The notes: generated from the letters alone by a model not told the origin. Positions 9,494-18,208 are shown, counted from the first letter of the stretch. The stretch: DNA of 34,139 nucleotides from Nonomuraea antri (GCF_013283785.1 NZ_JABCPZ010000108.1:1-34139); one strand, 5' to 3'. Program-made: numbers and translations.

Positions 9494-10690
9494 ATGACGG
9501 ATTCCTTCGACCCGTTCAACGCGCCGGTTCCCGCGTCGATGACCCCGGCGGACATGCTGGGATTCGACCCGTTCGACCCCGGCTTCCTGCGCGAGCCCTA
9601 CGCCCGCTACCGGGAGATGCGGACGCAGGACGCGCTCTTCCGCACCCGGGGCGGCCTGCTGGTCGCGACCACGTACGAGCTGTGCTCGGCGCTGCTGCGC
9701 GATCCCAGGTTCGGCCACGGCGCCGACCCGCTGGGCAAGGGCGACCCGACTCAGCCGGTGGAGTCGTTCCTGCTCATGGATCCGCCCGACCACACCAGGC
9801 TGCGCGCCCTGGTCAGCAAGGCCTTCACGCCCCGCATGGTGGAACGGCTGCGCCCGCGCGTGGAGGAGATCACCGCCCGGCTGATCGACGGCCTGGCCGA
9901 GGAGAGCGACCTGGTCTCCGCCTTCGCCTATCCCCTGCCCGTCCTGGTCATCACCGAGCTGCTCGGCGTGCCCGCGGCCGATCACGAACGCTTCCGCGGC
10001 TGGAGCGAGACCCTGGCCCGCAGCCTTGACCCGATGTTGTCATCGGCCCTCTTATCGGAAACCGAGCGGGCCGGGCTGGAGTTCCGCGACTACTTCCGCG
10101 GCCTGATCGCGGCCAGGCGGCAGCGTCCGGGCGAGGACCTGCTGAGCGCCCTGGCCCAGCTCGACGAGCTCACCGAGGCCGAGCTGCTGGCGACCTGCGT
10201 GCTGCTGCTGGTGGCCGGCCACGAGACCACCGTGAACCTCATCGCCAACGGCGTGCTCCACCTGGCCGGGCGCGGCCTGCTCGACCGCGCCGCGACCCGT
10301 CCCAGGCAGGTGGTCGAGGAGGTGCTGCGGTTCGACCCGCCGGTGCAGCTCACGCTGCGGTTCGCGCTCCAGGACGCCGAACTGGGCGGGGTGGCCGTGC
10401 CCGCGGGCACGCCGGTGATGGGGCTGATCGGCGCGGCCAATCGCGACCCCGCGGCCTTCACCGACCCCGACCGCTTCGACCCGGACCGTGAGGGTGGCCG
10501 GCACCTGGCGTTCGGCCTGGGCATCCACTTCTGCCTGGGCGCGACGCTGGCCAGGCTGGAAGGCGAGATCGCGCTGCGCGCGCTGGCCGAGGCGGCGCCC
10601 AAGCTGGAGCCCACCGACCCGGCGCCGCCGTACAAGGAGAACCTGGTGTTGCGCGGGCTGGCCCGCCTGCCGGTGCGGCTCAGACGGTAG
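9494..10690 (+). CDS. Cytochrome P450 (bacterial class I type)
   Basis: A 398-residue soluble haem monooxygenase that would need a ferredoxin and reductase, neither of which is encoded here. Visible motifs are the I-helix AGHETT (241-246, acid-alcohol pair Glu-Thr intact), ExxR at 276-279 (EVLR), and the haem-ligand loop FGLGIHFCLG with Cys347. I use the ATG at 9494 (MTDSFDPFN). A GTG at 9455 extends the frame by 13 residues, and neither has a clear ribosome binding site. Sequence features fit the large actinobacterial CYP105/107-like group, but the substrate cannot be read from the sequence. No biosynthetic partner gene is adjacent except the divergent LuxR-type regulator. Confidence 0.93.
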   Translation: MTDSFDPFNAPVPASMTPADMLGFDPFDPGFLREPYARYREMRTQDALFRTRGGLLVATTYELCSALLRDPRFGHGADPLGKGDPTQPVESFLLMDPPDHTRLRALVSKAFTPRMVERLRPRVEEITARLIDGLAEESDLVSAFAYPLPVLVITELLGVPAADHERFRGWSETLARSLDPMLSSALLSETERAGLEFRDYFRGLIAARRQRPGEDLLSALAQLDELTEAELLATCVLLLVAGHETTVNLIANGVLHLAGRGLLDRAATRPRQVVEEVLRFDPPVQLTLRFALQDAELGGVAVPAGTPVMGLIGAANRDPAAFTDPDRFDPDREGGRHLAFGLGIHFCLGATLARLEGEIALRALAEAAPKLEPTDPAPPYKENLVLRGLARLPVRLRR

Positions 10691-10703
10691 CGGCCATGAA
10701 ACG

Positions 10704-10732
10704 GCACCGCCCCGGCGGGCGCGGGGCGGTGC
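10704..10732. terminator. Bidirectional hairpin between P450 and lysS
   Basis: GCACCGCCCC (10704-10713) pairs perfectly with GGGGCGGTGC (10723-10732) around a 9-nt loop. It lies between two converging genes, 14 bp past the P450 stop and 8 bp before the lysS stop. Confidence 0.8.
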
Positions 10733-10739
10733 GAATGGT

Positions 10740-12221
10740 TCAGCTGGTGGGCTTGACCAGCGGGAACAGGATGGTCTCGCGGATGTTCTTGCCGGTGAAC
10801 GCCATGATCATCCGGTCGATGCCGACGCCCACGCCGCCCGTCGGCGGCATCGCGTACTCCAGGGCCTGCAGGAAGTCCTCGTCGAGCTGCATGGCCTCGA
10901 GGTCGCCGCCCGCCGCCAGCAGCGACTGCTCGACCAGCCGGCGCCGCTGCTCGATCGGGTCGTTCAGCTCCGAATAGGCGGTGCCCAGCTCGGTGCCGAA
11001 GCCGATCAGGTCCCACTTCTCGGTGACCAGCGGGTTCTCGCGGTGCTGGCGGGCCAGCGGCGAGGTCTCCAGCGGGTAGTCCATGACGAACGTGGGCTGG
11101 ATGAGCGTGTGCTCCACCAGCTCCTCGAACAGCTCCTGGACCAGCTTGCCCGCGCCCCACTTCGGGTCCCAGTGCACGTCGCGCTGGTCGGCGAGCTTCC
11201 TGAGCTGGTCGAGCGGGGTCTCGGTGGTGATCTCCTCGCCGACCGCCTCGGACACCAGGCCGTACAGCGTGACCCGCGGCCACTCGGCGATGCCCAGGTC
11301 GATCTCCACGCCGTCGTGCACGACCACGGACGTGCCCAGCGCGGCCTGCACGCACTTCTGGTACATGCGCTGGGTCAGGTCGGCCATGTCGTGGTAGTCG
11401 AGGTAGGTGCCGTACGCCTCGAGCATGGTGAACTCGGGGTTGTGCGTGGAGTCCGCGCCCTCGTTGCGGAAGTTGCGGTTGATCTCGAAGACCTTCTCGA
11501 TGCCGCCGACCACGAGCCGCTTGAGGTAGAGCTCGATCGCGATGCGGAGGTAGAGCTCCATGTCGTAGGCGTTGATGTGGGTCTTGAACGGCCGGGCCGC
11601 CGCGCCGCCGTGGATCGGCTGCAACATCGGCGTCTCGACCTCGAGGTAGCCCTCCTCGTGCCAGAAGTCGCGCACGGCGCGCACGGTCGCGCTGCGTACC
11701 CTGGCCATCTTCCTGGCGTCGTCGTTGACGATCAGGTCGACGTAACGCTGGCGGACCCGGGCCTCCGGGTCGGTGAGCCCGATGTGCTTCTCCGGCAGCG
11801 GCCGCAGGCACTTGGAGGTGATCTGCCAGCTCTCGGCCAGGATCGACAGCTCGCCGCGGCGGGAGGTGATGACCTCGCCCGAGACGCCCACGTGGTCGCC
11901 CAGGTCGACGTCGCGCTTCCAGGCGGCCAGCGACTCTTCCCCGACCTTGTCGAGGGAGATCATGACCTGCAGGTCGGCGCCGCCGTCGCGGAGCGTGGCG
12001 AAGCAGAGCTTGCCGCCGACCCGGTTGAGCATGACGCGACCCGCGACCGCGACCGTGTCACCGGTGGCGGTGTCGGGCTCCAGCCCCTGGTATTTCTCCC
12101 TGACCTCGGCGTTGGTCGCCGTACGGGGGAAATTCACCGGGTAAGGGTCGACGCCCTCGCTACGAAGGCGGTCGAGCTTTTCCCTCCGGATGCGCATCTG
12201 CTCGGGAAGTTCGTCGCTCAC
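10740..12221 (-). CDS. lysS: Lysyl-tRNA synthetase, class II
   Basis: Charges tRNA-Lys. The 493-residue protein has the N-terminal OB-fold anticodon domain (VAVAGRVMLNR, LCFATLRDGG) and the class II catalytic core. Motif 1 lies around DFWHEEGYLEVETPML, motif 2 is FEINRNFRNEGAD with HNPEFTMLE, and motif 3 is GVGIDRMIMAFTGK. The GTG at 12221 gives SDELPEQMRIRREKL, as in actinobacterial relatives. The ribosome binding site is weak, and an open extension to 12305 does not look coded. Its position near lsr2 and clpC matches actinobacterial synteny. Diverges from the small secreted protein gene. Confidence 0.97.
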   Translation of the reverse strand: MSDELPEQMRIRREKLDRLRSEGVDPYPVNFPRTATNAEVREKYQGLEPDTATGDTVAVAGRVMLNRVGGKLCFATLRDGGADLQVMISLDKVGEESLAAWKRDVDLGDHVGVSGEVITSRRGELSILAESWQITSKCLRPLPEKHIGLTDPEARVRQRYVDLIVNDDARKMARVRSATVRAVRDFWHEEGYLEVETPMLQPIHGGAAARPFKTHINAYDMELYLRIAIELYLKRLVVGGIEKVFEINRNFRNEGADSTHNPEFTMLEAYGTYLDYHDMADLTQRMYQKCVQAALGTSVVVHDGVEIDLGIAEWPRVTLYGLVSEAVGEEITTETPLDQLRKLADQRDVHWDPKWGAGKLVQELFEELVEHTLIQPTFVMDYPLETSPLARQHRENPLVTEKWDLIGFGTELGTAYSELNDPIEQRRRLVEQSLLAAGGDLEAMQLDEDFLQALEYAMPPTGGVGVGIDRMIMAFTGKNIRETILFPLVKPTS

Positions 12222-12368
12222 AACATCACAGGGTAGGGGATATGGCCGACTGCAAGGGTCTCGTCGGCGCCCTGCAGGATGGCTGCAAGCACGCTCCGTT
12301 ACCAATGACTCACGAGCTCAGGGGGGTGCCGGCAGGGAGCCGGTCCAGGGAGGGCTCGGGGAGACATA

Positions 12369-12851
12369 ATGATCAAGAAGATCGCGACCGGCGCCCTCGC
12401 CGTCGCCGCCACCACCGCGCTGGCCCTGTCACTGCCTTCCGCCGCCCAGGCGAGCGCGCCCGCGAGCTCGGGTTACGACTACCAGGACGGCTGGTCCGCC
12501 TTCGCCAAGTACGACCTGGCCAAGGCCGAAGGCTGGGTCGGCGTCGACTGGGACCACCACCAGGAGTCGAACACGGTCACCGTCAAGGGCCGCCTCTACG
12601 ACCTGGACAACCGCACCTACAGCCAGGGCGGCAAGTGCGCGTACGTGAAGTTCCAGGCCGCCGACGAGGACTACGACTGGTCGACCGTCTACACCAAGAA
12701 GTACTGCGGCTACCCGGGCTTCAAGAAGTTCTACTTCGAGGAGGAGGACGTCTACAGCCTGCGCGCCAAGGTCTGCCAGATCGGCCCGAACGGTGGCCAC
12801 GTGAAGAAGTGCGGCCACTGGACCTACCTCTACACGGTCGAGAGCGAGTAG
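12369..12851 (+). CDS. Small secreted protein with four cysteines
   Basis: A 160-residue protein with a clear Sec signal peptide (KK n-region, hydrophobic core, cleavage after AQA near residue 28). The mature part of about 130 residues is rich in Tyr, Asp and Lys. Four cysteines fall in GGKCAYVKF, KKYCGYPG, AKVCQIG and VKKCGHW contexts, enough for two disulfides. The pattern of alternating hydrophobic and polar strands suggests a beta-rich extracellular domain. The ATG at 12369 has GGGGAGA upstream. I do not recognise the family. It lies between divergent lysS and convergent coaX, with its own terminator at 12863-12898. Confidence 0.85.
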   Translation: MIKKIATGALAVAATTALALSLPSAAQASAPASSGYDYQDGWSAFAKYDLAKAEGWVGVDWDHHQESNTVTVKGRLYDLDNRTYSQGGKCAYVKFQAADEDYDWSTVYTKKYCGYPGFKKFYFEEEDVYSLRAKVCQIGPNGGHVKKCGHWTYLYTVESE

Positions 12852-12862
12852 CCCGCACGAAC

Positions 12863-12898
12863 GCGAACGGCCCCCTCACCCGAGCGGGGGGCCGTTCG
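12863..12898. terminator. Bidirectional hairpin terminator
   Basis: A perfect 12-bp inverted repeat, CGAACGGCCCCC (12863-12874) and GGGGGCCGTTCG (12887-12898), lies between the converging secreted-protein gene and coaX. Confidence 0.85.
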
Positions 12899-12911
12899 TC
12901 ATGTCAGCGGG

Positions 12912-13694
12912 TCACTGCGCGTTCCTGTGGTAGATCAGGCGCAGCCCGATCAGCGTCAGCCAGGGCTCGTGCACGTCGATCGCCCGTGACTCGCCCACCA
13001 CCAGCGCCGCGTGCCCGCCGGTGGCCACCACGGTCACCTCGTCGGGGTCGTCGGCCAGCTCGGCCGCCATCCGCTCGACGATGCCGTCGACCTGACCGGC
13101 GAAGCCGTAGATGATCCCGGCCTGCAGCGCCTCGACGGTGTTCTTCGCGATCACCGAGCGCGGCCTGATCAGCTCCACCTTGTGCAGCTGGGCGCCGGCC
13201 GCGGCCAGCGCGTCGACCGAGATCTCGATGCCGGGCGCGGTGACCGCGCCGACGTACTCGCCCTTGGACGACACCGCGTCGAACGAGGTCGCGGTGCCGA
13301 AGTCGACGATGATGCACGGGCCGCCGTACTGGTCGATGGCGGCCAGCGCGTTCACGATGCGGTCGCTGCCGACCTCCTTCGGGTTGTCCATCCTGACCGG
13401 CACGCCGGTGCGGATGCCCGGTTCCACGATCACCGCGGTCACGTCGCCGTAGTAGCGGCGGCACATCTCGCGCATCTCGTTCAGCACGCTCGGCACCGTG
13501 GAGCAGATGGCGATGCCGCTGATGTCGGCCCCCTTGAGCAGCGGCGACTGCGCGAGCAGCCCCTGCAGGACGACCGCGATCTCGTCGGCGGTGCGGCGGG
13601 CGTCGGTGGCCAGCCGCCAATGCTCGATGACGTCCTCGCCCTCGAACAGCCCCAGCACCGTGTGCGTGTTGCCGACGTCGATCGTGAGCAGCAT
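12912..13694 (-). CDS. coaX: Type III pantothenate kinase
   Basis: Phosphorylates pantothenate, the first step of CoA synthesis. It belongs to the ASKHA fold and is insensitive to CoA feedback in characterised members. The 260-residue protein has the P-loop-like LLTIDVGNTHTVLGLF at the N-terminus, NPKEVGSDRIVNALAA, DFGTATSFDAV and GAVTAPGIEIS, all family signatures. The ATG at 13694 lies 3 bp past the nadBC stop, with GGGGG just upstream inside the end of nadBC, so it is translationally coupled. A TTG three bases earlier is possible. Last gene of the leftward DUF2520-panC-nadBC-coaX cluster. Confidence 0.97.
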   Translation of the reverse strand: MLLTIDVGNTHTVLGLFEGEDVIEHWRLATDARRTADEIAVVLQGLLAQSPLLKGADISGIAICSTVPSVLNEMREMCRRYYGDVTAVIVEPGIRTGVPVRMDNPKEVGSDRIVNALAAIDQYGGPCIIVDFGTATSFDAVSSKGEYVGAVTAPGIEISVDALAAAGAQLHKVELIRPRSVIAKNTVEALQAGIIYGFAGQVDGIVERMAAELADDPDEVTVVATGGHAALVVGESRAIDVHEPWLTLIGLRLIYHRNAQ

Positions 13695-13697
13695 CAA

Positions 13698-16223
13698 TTA
13701 CCCCCGCAGATCCAGAGCGATGTCCAGGGCCGGCGCCGAATGGGTGAGCGCGCCCACCGCAAGGTAGTCGACGCCAGTTTCGGCCACATCACGAGCCGAT
13801 TCCAAGGTCAATCCCCCGCTGGCTTCAAGCGCAACCCTGTTTTTTGCTCGAATCTTCACGATTTCCACGGCTTCTGCCATCGCTTCGATCGTGAAGTTGT
13901 CCAGCAGGATCTCCTCCGCGCCCTCGGCCAGCACCGGTTCGAGCTGGTCGAGGCGGTCGATCTCGACCTCGATCGGCAGGTCGGGGTAGCGCTCGCGCAC
14001 CGCGCGGAACGCCTCGGCCACGCCGCCCGCGGCCACCACGTGATTGTCCTTGATCAGGGCGGCGTCCGAGAGCGACATCCGGTGGTTGACCCCGCCGCCG
14101 CAGCGCACCGCGTACTTCTCCAGGGCGCGCAGCCCGGGCAGGGTCTTGCGGCTGTCGCGCACCCGGGCGCCGGTGCCCGCGATCGCCGCGGCCCACCTGG
14201 CGGTCAGCGTGGCCACCCCGGACAGGTGGGTGAGCAGGTTGAGCGCGGTGCGCTCGGCGGTGAGCAGGCCGCGGGTCTCGCCCTCGACGGTCATCAGCAC
14301 GTCGCCCGCCCTGACCTGCTCGCCGTCCTTCGCCCTGCGCTCGGCGCGGGCGGCGCCCAGCCGGGCGAACACCACCTCGGCCACCGCCAGGCCGGACACC
14401 ACGCCGTCCTTACGCGCCACCACGTCGACCACCGCGTGCTGCCCGGCCGGGATCGTGGCCAGGCTGGTCACGTCGCCGGCCTCCTGCAGGTCCTCGGCCA
14501 GCGCCCGGTCGATCAGCGCGTCGACCTCGGCCGGGTCGAGCCCGGCCGCGGCCAGTTCCTGCGCCAGGCGCGGCGGCATCGCGTCGCCGTGCGGCGTGTA
14601 CGTTATTCGAGGCCCCTCCTCCGTCAGGCTCACCTCCAGGTGGCCCAGCCATTCATTGTCGTCGCGCTCGGGGAAGTCCTCGCGCCAATGCGACCCGCGC
14701 GTCTCCAGCCTGGCCCCGGCCGCGCGGGTGAGCACGGTGGCGATGGTCAGCAGGTTCGTCGCCTCCCACGACTCGGTGCACGGCGCGACCGCGACGGGCG
14801 TCCAGACGGCGTCACGCAGCGCCCTGGCCGTGGCCAGCAGGGATTCGCGGCTGCGCAGCACGCCCGAGCCGGTGCTCATGTGCGCCTGGATCCTCGGCCG
14901 CACCCGCGGGTCGACCAGGCCGGACGCGGCCTGTCCCGCGACGGGCTCGCCGGGGCGCGGGCGCGCGCGGTGGATGTGCGCGGCGATGCGCTCGGCGAAG
15001 ACGAGCCCTTCGAGCAGCGAGTTCGAGGCCAGCCTGTTCGCGCCGTGCACGCCGGTGCAGGCCACCTCGCCGCAGGCGTACAGGCCGTCGATCGAGGTGC
15101 GCCCGTGCAGGTCCGTCCTGACGCCGCCGCTGGCGTAGTGCGCGGCCGGGGCGACCGGGATGGGCTCGGTGGCCGGGTCGATGCCGTGCTCGCGGCAGAC
15201 CGCGTAGATCGTCGGGAAGCGGGTCTCCCACTTGTCCCTGCTGAAGTGGCGGCCGTCCAGGTAGACGTGGTCGCGGCCGCTCGCGCGCATCGTGCGCGTG
15301 ATGGCCTTGGCCACCACGTCGCGCGGCGCGAGGTCGACCAGCTCGTGCTCGCCGGCCATGAACCTGGCGCCCTCGTGGTCGATCAGGTACGCCCCCTCGC
15401 CCCTGACCGCCTCGGAGATCAGCGGCTGCTGCCCGGTCGAGCCCTCGCCCAGCCACAACACGGTGGGGTGGAACTGCACGAACTCGATGTCACGCACCAC
15501 GGCCCCGGCCCGCAGCGCGAGCGCCACGCCGTCGCCGGTGGACACGGCGGGGTTGGTGGTGGCCGCGTAGACCTGGCCCATGCCGCCGGTGGCGAGCACC
15601 ACCGCGCCGGCCCGCACCGCGCCGACGCCGTCGCGCGCGCCCTCGCCCATCACGTGCAGCGTCACGCCGGCGGCCCGGCCGTCGGCGTCCTTGAGCAGGT
15701 CGAGCACCAGCGCGTGCTCGATGACCTCGATGCCGGCCGCGGCGACGGCCTCGATCAGCGCGCGCTGCACCTCGGCGCCGGTGGCGTCGCCGCCGGCGTG
15801 CACGATCCTGTCGCGCCGGTGCCCGCCCTCCCTGGTGAGCTGGAGCCGTCCGTCGCCGGTCAGGTCGAAGCGGGCGCCCCGCTCGATGAGCCGGCGCAGC
15901 GCGCCGGGCCCCTCGGTCACCAGGGCGTGCACGGCCGACCTGTCGCACAGGCCCACCCCGGCCAGCAGCGTGTCGTTCAGGTGCTCCTCGGGGGTGTCGG
16001 ACGGGTCGAGCACGGCCGCGATGCCGCCCTGGGCCCAGCGGGTGGAGCCGGACGACAACACGTCCTTGGTGACGACCAGGACCTTGGCCGCCGGTTCGAG
16101 CTCCGCGTAACGCAGGGCCACCGTCAGACCGGCGACGCCGGAACCCACGACCACGACGTCGGCCCGGACGGTCCAGCCCGGAGCGGGGGCGGTCAAACGC
16201 AGGGGAATCCCGGGTGCGCTCAT
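13698..16223 (-). CDS. nadB-nadC: NadB-NadC fusion: L-aspartate oxidase and quinolinate phosphoribosyltransferase
   Basis: One uninterrupted 841-residue frame joins two NAD-synthesis enzymes. Residues 1 to about 545 are L-aspartate oxidase: FAD-binding GSGVAG (27-32), GSTRWAQGGIAAV, HAGGDATG, EFVQFHPT and GLYACGEVACTGVHGANRLASN-type blocks. From about 549 to 841 it is quinolinate phosphoribosyltransferase: LDPAEVDALIDRALAEDL, DSRKTLPGLRALEKYAV, GGGVNHRMSLSDAALIKDNH and the barrel end VDYLAVGALTHSAP. NadB makes iminoaspartate. NadA, absent from this window, makes quinolinate, which NadC converts to nicotinate mononucleotide. At the junction an internal ATG (14579) has no ribosome binding site, favouring one polypeptide. 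The start ATG at 16223 has GGAGA with 6-nt spacing. Confidence 0.93.
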   Translation of the reverse strand: MSAPGIPLRLTAPAPGWTVRADVVVVGSGVAGLTVALRYAELEPAAKVLVVTKDVLSSGSTRWAQGGIAAVLDPSDTPEEHLNDTLLAGVGLCDRSAVHALVTEGPGALRRLIERGARFDLTGDGRLQLTREGGHRRDRIVHAGGDATGAEVQRALIEAVAAAGIEVIEHALVLDLLKDADGRAAGVTLHVMGEGARDGVGAVRAGAVVLATGGMGQVYAATTNPAVSTGDGVALALRAGAVVRDIEFVQFHPTVLWLGEGSTGQQPLISEAVRGEGAYLIDHEGARFMAGEHELVDLAPRDVVAKAITRTMRASGRDHVYLDGRHFSRDKWETRFPTIYAVCREHGIDPATEPIPVAPAAHYASGGVRTDLHGRTSIDGLYACGEVACTGVHGANRLASNSLLEGLVFAERIAAHIHRARPRPGEPVAGQAASGLVDPRVRPRIQAHMSTGSGVLRSRESLLATARALRDAVWTPVAVAPCTESWEATNLLTIATVLTRAAGARLETRGSHWREDFPERDDNEWLGHLEVSLTEEGPRITYTPHGDAMPPRLAQELAAAGLDPAEVDALIDRALAEDLQEAGDVTSLATIPAGQHAVVDVVARKDGVVSGLAVAEVVFARLGAARAERRAKDGEQVRAGDVLMTVEGETRGLLTAERTALNLLTHLSGVATLTARWAAAIAGTGARVRDSRKTLPGLRALEKYAVRCGGGVNHRMSLSDAALIKDNHVVAAGGVAEAFRAVRERYPDLPIEVEIDRLDQLEPVLAEGAEEILLDNFTIEAMAEAVEIVKIRAKNRVALEASGGLTLESARDVAETGVDYLAVGALTHSAPALDIALDLRG

Positions 16224-16248
16224 CGGGGGTCTCCTCAGTGAGGCTATT

Positions 16249-16263
16249 TCGTCAATATGACGA
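16249..16263. promoter_or_regulatory. Candidate operator upstream of nadB-nadC
   Basis: The dyad TCGTCA-ATA-TGACGA has perfect 6-bp arms. It lies 26 bp upstream of the nadBC start, in a gap of 92 bp after panC that is AT-rich compared with its surroundings. The position suits a repressor of NAD synthesis, but I do not assign it to a known regulator motif. Confidence 0.4.
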
Positions 16264-16315
16264 TAACGCCTGCCCGTCCGTGAACATGCCCGGGGGGTGG
16301 GTTGGCTTCGCCGGG

Positions 16316-17152
16316 TCAGGCCGGGGACAGGGTGAGGATGACGTTGTCGATCAGCCGGGTGCCGCCGACCCTGGCCGCCACCGCCAGCACCGCCGGGCCC
16401 TCGTACGTCTCGCTCACCTCCAGGAACGTGGCCGGGTCGGCCAGCACCAGGTAGTCGACGTCGAGTGCCCCGCCGGCCTCGTCCAGCACGGCCCTGGCCG
16501 TCTCGCGGATCTTCGCCGGGGTGAACTCGCCGGCGCCGACCCGCAGCGCGCGCGACAGGGTGAGCGCCACCCGCCGGTCGTCCTCGGACAGGTAGCGGTT
16601 GCGGCTCGACAGCGCCAGGCCGTCGGGCTCGCGCACGGTCGGCGAGCCGACGATCTCGATGGGCAGGTCGAGGTCGGCGACCATGCGCCGGATCATGGCC
16701 AGTTGCTGGGCGTCCTTCTGCCCGAACACCGCCAGATCGGGCTGGACCAGGTGGAACAGCTTGAGCACGACCGTGAGCACGCCGTCGAAGTGTCCGGGGC
16801 GGAAGGCGCCCTCCACGATGCGACCCATCTCGCCGGAGTTCACGCTCACCTGGCGGTCGTGCCGGTACATGTCTTCAGCCGCCGGGGCGAACACCACCGA
16901 GACGCCCTCTTCCTCGCACACCTGGAGGTCGTCGTCGAACGTACGGGGATAGCGGGAGAAATCCTCGTTGGGGGCGAACTGGAGGGGATTGACGAAGATG
17001 CTGACCGCGACGCGGTTGGCCCGGGCGCAGGCGTCACGCATGAGCGAGCGGTGACCCTCGTGCAGCGCGCCCATGGTCGGCACCAGCGCCAGCCGGCCGC
17101 CGCCACTCGCCTTGGCCAGCTCCTCCCTGTTCCTGGCGACGATCAGACCCAT
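16316..17152 (-). CDS. panC: Pantothenate synthetase
   Basis: Joins pantoate and beta-alanine with ATP to make pantothenate. The 278-residue protein shows the nucleotidyltransferase signature PTMGALHEGH, SIFVNPLQF, the pantoate/ATP block FRPGHFDGVLTVVLKLF, FGQKDAQQL and LALSSRNRYL (the KMSKS-like loop). The start ATG at 17152 has GGAGG with 6-nt spacing. panB and panD are not here. Next upstream is the DUF2520 gene (44-bp gap), and downstream is the nadBC fusion. Confidence 0.97.
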   Translation of the reverse strand: MGLIVARNREELAKASGGGRLALVPTMGALHEGHRSLMRDACARANRVAVSIFVNPLQFAPNEDFSRYPRTFDDDLQVCEEEGVSVVFAPAAEDMYRHDRQVSVNSGEMGRIVEGAFRPGHFDGVLTVVLKLFHLVQPDLAVFGQKDAQQLAMIRRMVADLDLPIEIVGSPTVREPDGLALSSRNRYLSEDDRRVALTLSRALRVGAGEFTPAKIRETARAVLDEAGGALDVDYLVLADPATFLEVSETYEGPAVLAVAARVGGTRLIDNVILTLSPA

Positions 17153-17196
17153 AGCTGCCCTCCGCGATCAGGTCGCCGGTAGCCGGTCTCCGACGA

Positions 17197-18087
17197 TCAC
17201 GTCCATATATTGCCCCCCAGCGCGTCGAGCAGCCGCTCCGCCTCCTCCGGTTTGAGCAGGCCGGCGGCCAGGGCGCGGTCGGCGGTGAGCCTGGCCAGCG
17301 CGATGTAGGCGTCGGCGGCCTCGGGCGCGGCCAGGATGAGCGCGTCGACGTGCTTGCGCACGGTGCCGGCGTCGCCGCGGACGACCGGGCCGGTCAGCCC
17401 GGCGATGCCGAGCCGCAGCACGTTGTCGAGCGCGGCGCCGAGCAGCGGCCCGAGCATGCGGCCCGGGTGGTCGACGCCGATGCGGCCGAGGAGTTCCGAG
17501 GACTCCGCGATGAGCGTGACCATGTGGTTGGCCGCGCCGGCCAGGGCGGCGTGGTAGAGCGGGCGGTCTTCGTCGGCGATCCAGACCGGCTCGCCGCCCA
17601 TCTCGATGACCAGCGCCTCGGCGATGGGACGCAGTGTCTCGGGCGCGGTGACGCCGAACGAGGAGCCGGTGATGCGGTTGAGGTCGTCGTCCCTGCCGGT
17701 GAAGGTCATCACCGGGTGCAGCGCCAGCGGCAGCGCGCCCGCCTTGGCCGCCGGGTCGAGCACGGACAGCCCGTACGCGCCGCTGGTGTGCACCAGCAGC
17801 TTGCCGCGCAGGTCGGCGCCGGTGCTGGCGAGCCCGTTGACCAGGTCGGGCAGCGCGTCGTCGGGCACGGTGAGCAGGATCAGCCCGGCCGCGGCCACCA
17901 CCTCGTCAGGACGGCTGGGCGCCACGCCGAGCCGTTCGTGCGCCCAGCGCTGGGAGTTGTCGGAGACCCCGCTGGCGGCCACGACCCGGTGCCCGGCCTG
18001 CGCCAGCGCGGCGCCGAGCGCGGAGCCGACCCTGCCTGCGCCGAGCACGCCGACGGCCAGCCGCGCCGGGCGATCGCCTGCGTCCAT
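17197..18087 (-). CDS. Rossmann/DUF2520 oxidoreductase-like protein
   Basis: A 296-residue protein with an N-terminal NAD(P)-binding Rossmann fold (LAVGVLGAGRVGSALGAALAQAG) and a C-terminal DUF2520 helical domain (PLALHPVMTF, LYHAALAGAANHMVTLI). The fold is like that of 6-phosphogluconate or ketopantoate reductases. A conserved position directly before panC in actinobacteria suggests a step in pantoate or pantothenate supply, possibly ketopantoate reduction. That is inference. I use the ATG at 18087 (weak ribosome binding site). The open frame reaches 18204, but the extra N-terminus lacks family similarity. First gene of the leftward cofactor cluster. Confidence 0.88.
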   Translation of the reverse strand: MDAGDRPARLAVGVLGAGRVGSALGAALAQAGHRVVAASGVSDNSQRWAHERLGVAPSRPDEVVAAAGLILLTVPDDALPDLVNGLASTGADLRGKLLVHTSGAYGLSVLDPAAKAGALPLALHPVMTFTGRDDDLNRITGSSFGVTAPETLRPIAEALVIEMGGEPVWIADEDRPLYHAALAGAANHMVTLIAESSELLGRIGVDHPGRMLGPLLGAALDNVLRLGIAGLTGPVVRGDAGTVRKHVDALILAAPEAADAYIALARLTADRALAAGLLKPEEAERLLDALGGNIWT

Positions 18088-18208
18088 GATGCCCACCCCT
18101 GTCGACCCGATGGCACTGCCGACCAGCGTAACGGCCGCTCGCGGCAACGCACGTGACCGGTGTTTTGCCGCATGTTGAGTTATCGACAAAAGCGACAAGG
18201 GCATACAA

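Noticed and set aside
9096..10690. Start of a secondary-metabolite gene cluster
   Set aside because: Neither P450 has an adjacent synthase, ferredoxin or tailoring gene. The surroundings are housekeeping genes.
13011..16241. Very long open frame on the plus strand (over 1000 codons)
   Set aside because: It is antisense to nadB-nadC and coaX. It arises from high third-position GC, is Arg/Gly/Val/His-rich and has no domain.
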